DNA from: Parabacteroides sp. Marseille-P3160
GTDB lineage: Bacteria; Bacteroidota; Bacteroidia; Bacteroidales; Tannerellaceae
Direction: 5' to 3'
DNA: 56,031 nucleotides
Assembly: GCF_900162725.1 (NCBI RefSeq)
Contig: NZ_LT799418.1
Span: forward strand, 1,541,145 to 1,597,175
Part shown: positions 50,752 to 56,031 of the stretch, piece by piece
Layout: the number at the start of each line of letters is the position of its first letter
Position numbering within the stretch: the first letter of the stretch is position 1
Notes under the pieces: generated by a model
The model's database searches: none
What the model was told of the DNA's origin: nothing
What the model saw: only the letters and a program-made list of their open reading frames with translations
Position numbers and translations under genes: made by a program

Positions 50752-50765
50752 GAAATTAAGAGTAT

Positions 50766-52577
50766 TTATTCAGACTTTGGCCAACCCTCTGTCTGTTCCA
50801 AGTTCGGATTCTTAGCAAATTCACTGATAGGAATAGGTAGTAAATAGTTTTTCGATTCGTCAAATGTTCTCTTTTCCACTGCGTAATTAGTACCGGCATA
50901 CGCATCGATGTATTTCTTTCCATCGACAGTGATTCTTGTGATCGATAAAGCTTTTCCATTATTTTGCTGAACCAATGCATTGTAATCCGCATCTTCAAGT
51001 CGAGTACCCAATATACGTTTGGATAATTTTGTACCCTGTTTCCATCGCATCAGATCATAATACCTAAAGTTCTCATAAGCCAGTTCAATGCGCCTTTCGC
51101 GTCTTATCTCAATCAGTAAAGAGGGAAGTCCTTCATCTGCATATTTGGGATCCATGGAAGGGTTAAGCTCCAATTTAGGCATATTTACACGATCTCTCAG
51201 CGGCTTGATGCTTGCATCCAAATCTGCCTGAGTAATGGTACCTAATTCAGCTTTCGCCTCGGCATAATTTAAGAGGACTTCTGCATAACGGAAAAGAGGA
51301 TAATCATTTATTTCCTGCGGATTTCCCCTCTGTGCATCATCATATTCATAAGAACGTATATAATAATAACCTGTGGGAGACATCCAACCGGTCATTCCGG
51401 GAACCCTGGGATAACCTATTTGCGTTTTTAAAATCTCCATTTCTCTTCTCGGATCCAACACTGTTTGTCCAAGTCGCGGATCCCGGTTATCAAATTGCTC
51501 AAGATAAGTATCATCCTTATACGTAGAACTAAGTCTTACCGGTTTCGCTGAGCCATCGCTTTCGACACACAAGAAATCTTCAACAAAATCCCTACTGGGA
51601 CCTGCCGTCTGCGCAAAAATATAACCGCTCTGCCGGTGGGCCACCCCAGGGTAAGCATACTGGCGGTAAAAAATGACCTCTTTCCCGTTTCCATAAAAAG
51701 AAGATAAATCCGGCTGAATAAACAAAGCTCTTAAGTCAGAATCAGGATTGCCTGACGAATATATAACATAATTGTTTCCGTTTTTCCCATTCATCAAGTC
51801 TTGAGAAGCACTAACACACTCAGATAACCAATCATTTGCCGTACTTTGCAATCCCAGCTCCGTATGATATTTCCGATAAGTACCTTCAAAGAGACAAATA
51901 CGGGATTTTAACGCCAAGGCAACGTCTTTTGTAACGCGCAGCGTACTTCCCGACCAACTATTCGGCAGATAATCAATCGCTTTATTGATGTCGGACAAAA
52001 CCTGCACCATTACATCAGCCCGGCTTGCCTGTTTTTCATAAAGCTCTTCAGACTCCTCTGTCAGAGATTTCGTTACAAGAGGAGCTTTTCCAAACTGCTG
52101 GATTTTATCCATGTAAAACCAAGCTCTGAAAAAGTAAGCCTCACCGGCATATTGATTCTTCTGGTCGTCACTTGCATCTACCTTCGAATAATTATCCAGA
52201 AAAACGTTGCAGCGGCGAAGCAGCGTCCAATTCCATCCATATGCATCCGATGTGGTATTTAGTCCCGCAGCTATATTTCGCCACAGATTATGAGTACCCT
52301 CATTCGATGCTCCATTATCCGAACGGTATTCCATCGCCATATTACTGTATGTCGGAGAGTTCGAACCATTAGCAAAACCTGTTAGAAACAAATAGGTTGA
52401 ATTATTCCCGGATAAATCATATATGCCATTATTGTATAATTCCAGTTCAGCCGTCGTCTTCCAATAGTTATTATTCGTTACATCCATTATCGGTTCTCTG
52501 TCGAGAAAGCCGTCATTGCAACCAAAGCCTATTATTAAGGCTGTTATTATTAAGGAAATATTATTGACGATTTTCAT
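50766..52577 (-). CDS. RagB/SusD family outer-membrane lipoprotein (PUL 3)
   Basis: The 603-residue protein has a lipoprotein signal (MKIVNNISLIITALIIGFGC, Cys at 20). It then carries the family motifs DREPIMDVTNNNYWKTTAEL, YFFRAWFYMDKIQQFGKAPL, LFRYAEVLLNYAEAKAELG, and RRIELAYENFRYYDLMRW, ending LPIPISEFAKNPNLEQTEGW. It is longer than the other two SusD proteins here. It lies 11 bases after the SusC gene and is followed by a terminator. With a GH20 enzyme next door, N-acetylhexosamine-containing glycans are the likely ligands. Confidence 0.95.
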   Translation of the reverse strand: MKIVNNISLIITALIIGFGCNDGFLDREPIMDVTNNNYWKTTAELELYNNGIYDLSGNNSTYLFLTGFANGSNSPTYSNMAMEYRSDNGASNEGTHNLWRNIAAGLNTTSDAYGWNWTLLRRCNVFLDNYSKVDASDDQKNQYAGEAYFFRAWFYMDKIQQFGKAPLVTKSLTEESEELYEKQASRADVMVQVLSDINKAIDYLPNSWSGSTLRVTKDVALALKSRICLFEGTYRKYHTELGLQSTANDWLSECVSASQDLMNGKNGNNYVIYSSGNPDSDLRALFIQPDLSSFYGNGKEVIFYRQYAYPGVAHRQSGYIFAQTAGPSRDFVEDFLCVESDGSAKPVRLSSTYKDDTYLEQFDNRDPRLGQTVLDPRREMEILKTQIGYPRVPGMTGWMSPTGYYYIRSYEYDDAQRGNPQEINDYPLFRYAEVLLNYAEAKAELGTITQADLDASIKPLRDRVNMPKLELNPSMDPKYADEGLPSLLIEIRRERRIELAYENFRYYDLMRWKQGTKLSKRILGTRLEDADYNALVQQNNGKALSITRITVDGKKYIDAYAGTNYAVEKRTFDESKNYLLPIPISEFAKNPNLEQTEGWPKSE

Positions 52578-52588
52578 AATTAAACTAT

Positions 52589-55500
52589 TTAAAATGTTAA
52601 ATCAATACCGATTGAATAGGTTCTTTCAAGTGGATAATACATAGCCCCTGCATTCGCCATTCCTTCGGGATCATAAGCTCCTTTCACCCCGGAATGTTCC
52701 CACATGTTTTCAGCGCTAAAATAGAGATTCACATTACTCAGCTTCACTTTCTTCACAATATTTGAAGGAAGAACATATCCGACCGTGAAATTCTTTAACC
52801 TGATATACGAAGCATCCTGCAAATATTTTGTTTGGGACTGCTGGTTCTTTGTATTCCGAGCTCTGGGTATAGGAAAATAAGCATCCGTATTGGTTTCACT
52901 CCAGGAATCGGTAATAAACCATTTCTGCGTATTGAAATACTGGGTGGAAACCGGCCAGAAGGCTTGCGCGGAAGGCCAGAAATCACGCTTTCCAACGCCT
53001 TGGAAAAAGAGGGTCGTATAAAAACCTTTATAATTACCGTTCAAATTGATACCGAAATTATATCTCGGCGTTGTATTTCCTATTACTTTTAAATCGCCAT
53101 GGTCTTCCACCGTGCTGGCACCTTTCGTTATAGAGCCGGATTTGTCTAAATCCGCATACTTAATATCGCCAGCCGTCCAAGTTCCGCTATTGATGGCGGA
53201 TTGAGACGGACTATTTGCCACATCCTCTGCGGAAGTAAAAAAGCCGACCGTTTCAAAGCCCCATATTTCTCCGATCTCTTTGCCTTCATAATAACCGCTA
53301 ATGCTGCGGTTTCCTCCTTCGAATTTGGTGATTTTAGCTTGGGAGTCAAAAAGCGACAGCCCGATACGATAATTGAAATCATCTCCAATCTTATCATTCC
53401 AGGAGGCTGTGATCTCCCATCCTTTTGTTTGCAACTCACCGGAATTCTTCACGGGCGCCGAAGCTCCTAATAGGGATGGCACATCCTGAGAAAACAACAT
53501 ATCTTTTGTGGTACGGTTATAAATATCAAAAGAAAAATCAAAACGATTATTTAACAAAGTAAGGTCAAGGCCTCCGTTTATGGTTGAAACCTTTTCCCAT
53601 GTAAGTGAAGCCGGAGTTAAAGCATAAGGATCTACGTAAGCGACTGCCGACGAACTTAACATATAATTACTGGTCAATCCATTTGACATTAATGGAATAT
53701 ACGGATAATATTTTGTATTTCCACTCCAACTGCTTGATGTCAACAACTGATTTCCCAGGTTTCCGTAAGAGGCCCTTAGCTTGATATTATCAAATAACGG
53801 TTTCGTAAATTTCATGAAATTCTCTTCACTGACCCGCCATCCGATTGAAAAAGATGGAAGCAGGACGAAACGATCATCCTTAGGAAATCTGGAAGTTCCA
53901 TCATAACGTAGGTTGCCCTCTAACAGGTATTTACCTTCAAAGTCATAATTTAAACGGAAGAATCCTCCTCGCAGGGCCCAATCGTACGCATTACTGGAAA
54001 CCGTTTTCGTCCCGGTACCAAGGCTTAGGGAGGGTATGTCACCGCTTAACAACGTTTCTAACTTGCCTGAAGTAATACCATATTTTGTTACTTCTTGATT
54101 AAAACCCAATAAGGCCTTAAAATTATGTTTCTCATTCAACGAAAACGAATAGTCCGTAAAAGCATTAAATGACATATATTCCTGGTCGCTTTTATCTACT
54201 TGATAAAAATCGCTCGTACTATTCCCATATGTCTCTATAAACTTATTCGTTAGAAACTTATCAATCTTTGTCGCCAAAGTCGTTGTATTCTCTGAAAGTC
54301 TGTTATAAGTAAAATCGAGATGAATGTTCCAGTTCTTTAAAGGGCGTAAATCCAGGCTGGGAGAGAGCACGACTTCATTCGCTTTTATTTTATCCCGGCT
54401 ACCTTCCGTCAGATATCCCAAAGGAGATTGATCTTCGAAGAAATAACCGACGTATTTGTCATACTGGGGATAATCCGGATCCCCTCCCCATTCTCCGCCA
54501 CGCGTTGGACTGGAAAAAACAATTGCGTGATATAAATTGTCCTTGTAAGTATGTTGTTGGTCGTAGGTTTTGGTATTATAAGAAATTTTCAATCCGAGCG
54601 TCATCCAATCGTAGGTATTGTTCTCTACTGTCAAACGCGCATTCTTTCTTTCATAAATATCAGGTCTGATTTTTAACGGACCATTTTGTTTTGAAAAACC
54701 GAAAGAAGAATAAAAAGTCGTCTTCCCGGATCCTCCTGAAACACTGATATTATGATTTTGCTTAGGAATGGCCTTGCTAATCAGTCTGTCTACCCAGTTA
54801 TAATGACCGATGTAATAATAAGAACCGTCTTTAATATAGTATTTTTACCAGTAGGATCTTCATAATAATCCTTTATGGCGGCATATTGCGTTGCATCATA
54901 TATAGGTGTAATGCCTTCCCTTGCCAACGCTTCGTTTACGAATGTTGCATGATCATAGGAATTATCGGTAAATTCCGGCATAACTGTTGCGCGCGACCAA
55001 CTTACATTTCCGGAATAATTTATCTTTAGCTTTTGGTCTTTCTCTCCCTTTTTGGTTGTAATCAAAATAACACCGTAAGCGGCGCGCACACCATAGATAG
55101 AAGAAGCAGCCGCATCTTTCAAAACAGTAACACTTTCAATGTCGTTCGGATTAATTAAAGCCATACTTGTCTCCACTCCATCAATCAGCACAAGGGGACT
55201 ACCGCCGTTAACAGAGGTAGTACCACGAATATTCATATCTAACGATGCGTTCGGATTTCCATTGGTCGGATTAATATTTACACCGGGTAATGCTCCCTGC
55301 AAGGCAGAAGTAGCCGAAGTCACCGGTCTGTTTTCAAAAACCTTTGAATCAACCTGTGAAATGGCACCTGTCAGATTCGCCTTTTTTTGCGTTCCGTAAC
55401 CAACTACAACCACATCTTCCAAAAGCATAGCATCCTCTTGTAAAATCACATCTATAACCGTATTTTTCCCTACGGTTTTTTCCTTGGAGATGAATCCGAC

Positions 55501-56031
55501 ATAAGAAAACACCAATACAGCATTTGCTTCGGGTACCGAAATTGTAAAATGTCCATCAACATCTGTCATAACCCCAGTTGAGGTTCCTTTTACAATAACG
55601 TTTACTCCAATCAACGGATTATTACTTGCATCTTTTACTGTTCCGGAAACAGACTGGTTTTGTTGTTTTTGCTCATTTTTATCTTCGGGGCTGGTAGTCT
55701 TTTTCGTGACGTAAATCTGACGGTCCATAATCTTGTATGTATTGTCTGTAGAGGCAAGGACAAGATCCAATATTTTATCGACCGTTTGGTTTTTTATATC
55801 TACCGAGATCTTTTTTTCCAAATTCACATTCTCATCCAGATATATAAAAACATATTCCGATTGATTTTCAATATCCGAGAAGATATCTTTAATCGTTTTG
55901 GCTTTCGAAGAAACCGAAAGTTTTGTTATCTGCGAATACAAGCTTTCAGCCAAGCAAAAATGCGTACAACAAAAACATAGAATGGCAAAAAATATAGAAA
56001 AACATTTTTGTTTCCTAAAGATCGACTTAGG
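52589..56031 (-). pseudogene. SusC/RagA TonB-linked outer-membrane protein with STN domain, frameshifted and 5'-partial (PUL 3)
   Basis: The reading frame enters from the right edge (PKSIFRKQKCFS, signal region) and runs as a 5' part to a stop near 54790. It continues in another frame as a 3' part from about 54840 to 52589. The 5' part has STN (SVSSKAKTIKDIFSDIENQ), carboxypeptidase-like (VSGTVKDASNNPLIGVNV) and plug domains (EDVVVVGYGTQKKANLTGA, SSIYGVRAAYGVILITTKKG). The 3' part is the barrel, ending YSIGIDLTF. The frames meet at GGTAAAAATAC on the minus strand: one base added in the A5/T5 run (54842-54846) would join YYEDPTGKN to YYIKDGSYYYIGHYNW. It is either a true mutation, a sequencing error or a variable tract. 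SusD follows 11 bases downstream. Confidence 0.88.

Noticed and set aside
54635-54789. Intergenic region between two separate genes
   Set aside because: In the shifted frame this segment encodes ordinary SusC sequence (YIGHYNWVDRLISKAIPKQ), so it is coding DNA of one frameshifted gene.

Overview
The window is a chromosomal piece of a Bacteroidales bacterium. The evidence is three SusC/SusD pairs, an ECF-sigma/FecR pair, DUF4468 proteins, a class II NrdJ, a CBM20-bearing MalQ, and many promoters with the Bacteroidetes -7 form (TAnnTTTG, sometimes with TTTG about 20 bases upstream). A protein with a probable type IX secretion C-terminal domain (CotH-like, 31752-33716) points towards Tannerellaceae/Porphyromonadaceae, with Parabacteroides as the best guess. 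That genus call is inference from protein character, not from a search. No tRNA, rRNA or CRISPR array was seen.

Layout. 1-16260 is mostly housekeeping: the end of rpsR and rplI; an N-acetylmuramoyl-L-alanine amidase with an MCE/MlaD protein; dnaA; B12-dependent ribonucleotide reductase nrdJ; malQ; a bactofilin convergent with malQ and divergent from folB; an HU protein divergent from two overlapping rhomboid proteases plus an endonuclease/exonuclease/phosphatase protein; and two exported DUF4468 proteins, one fused to a flavin-reductase-like domain. A lipoprotein TlpA-type thioredoxin follows. 17404-18170 has no intact gene but holds a probable ISAon1-type transposase fragment, a 28-bp perfect palindrome and a nested inverted repeat.

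18171-29586 is a minus-strand polysaccharide utilisation locus (PUL 1): ECF sigma, FecR, STN-type SusC, SusD, an FAD-dependent oxidoreductase, an ExuT-like MFS carrier and a GH51 arabinofuranosidase. The last three genes overlap by 4 bases. A 165-bp hairpin element carrying three 22-bp tandem repeats separates SusD from them. 29812-34042 has an aminopeptidase P and a GC-rich, probably transferred CotH-family gene. 34043-40990 is a second SusC/SusD locus (PUL 2), coupled to an exported glycerophosphodiester phosphodiesterase and a DUF218/YdcF protein, so glycerophosphodiesters are a plausible substrate. 41424-48875 has a Kef-type antiporter, an alpha/beta hydrolase, a DUF5698 membrane protein, a Wzi-like outer-membrane protein, PlsC and a CobD-like aminotransferase. 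49034-56031 is a third locus (PUL 3): a GH20 hexosaminidase, SusD and an STN-type SusC that runs off the right edge and carries a one-base frameshift at a T5 run.

The most unusual items are the exported DUF4468/flavin-reductase fusion, the long hairpin elements downstream of HU and of SusD, the phosphodiesterase-linked Sus locus, the sugar-acid-flavoured GH51 locus and the frameshifted SusC. I did not find a clearly new multi-gene defence or mobile system.
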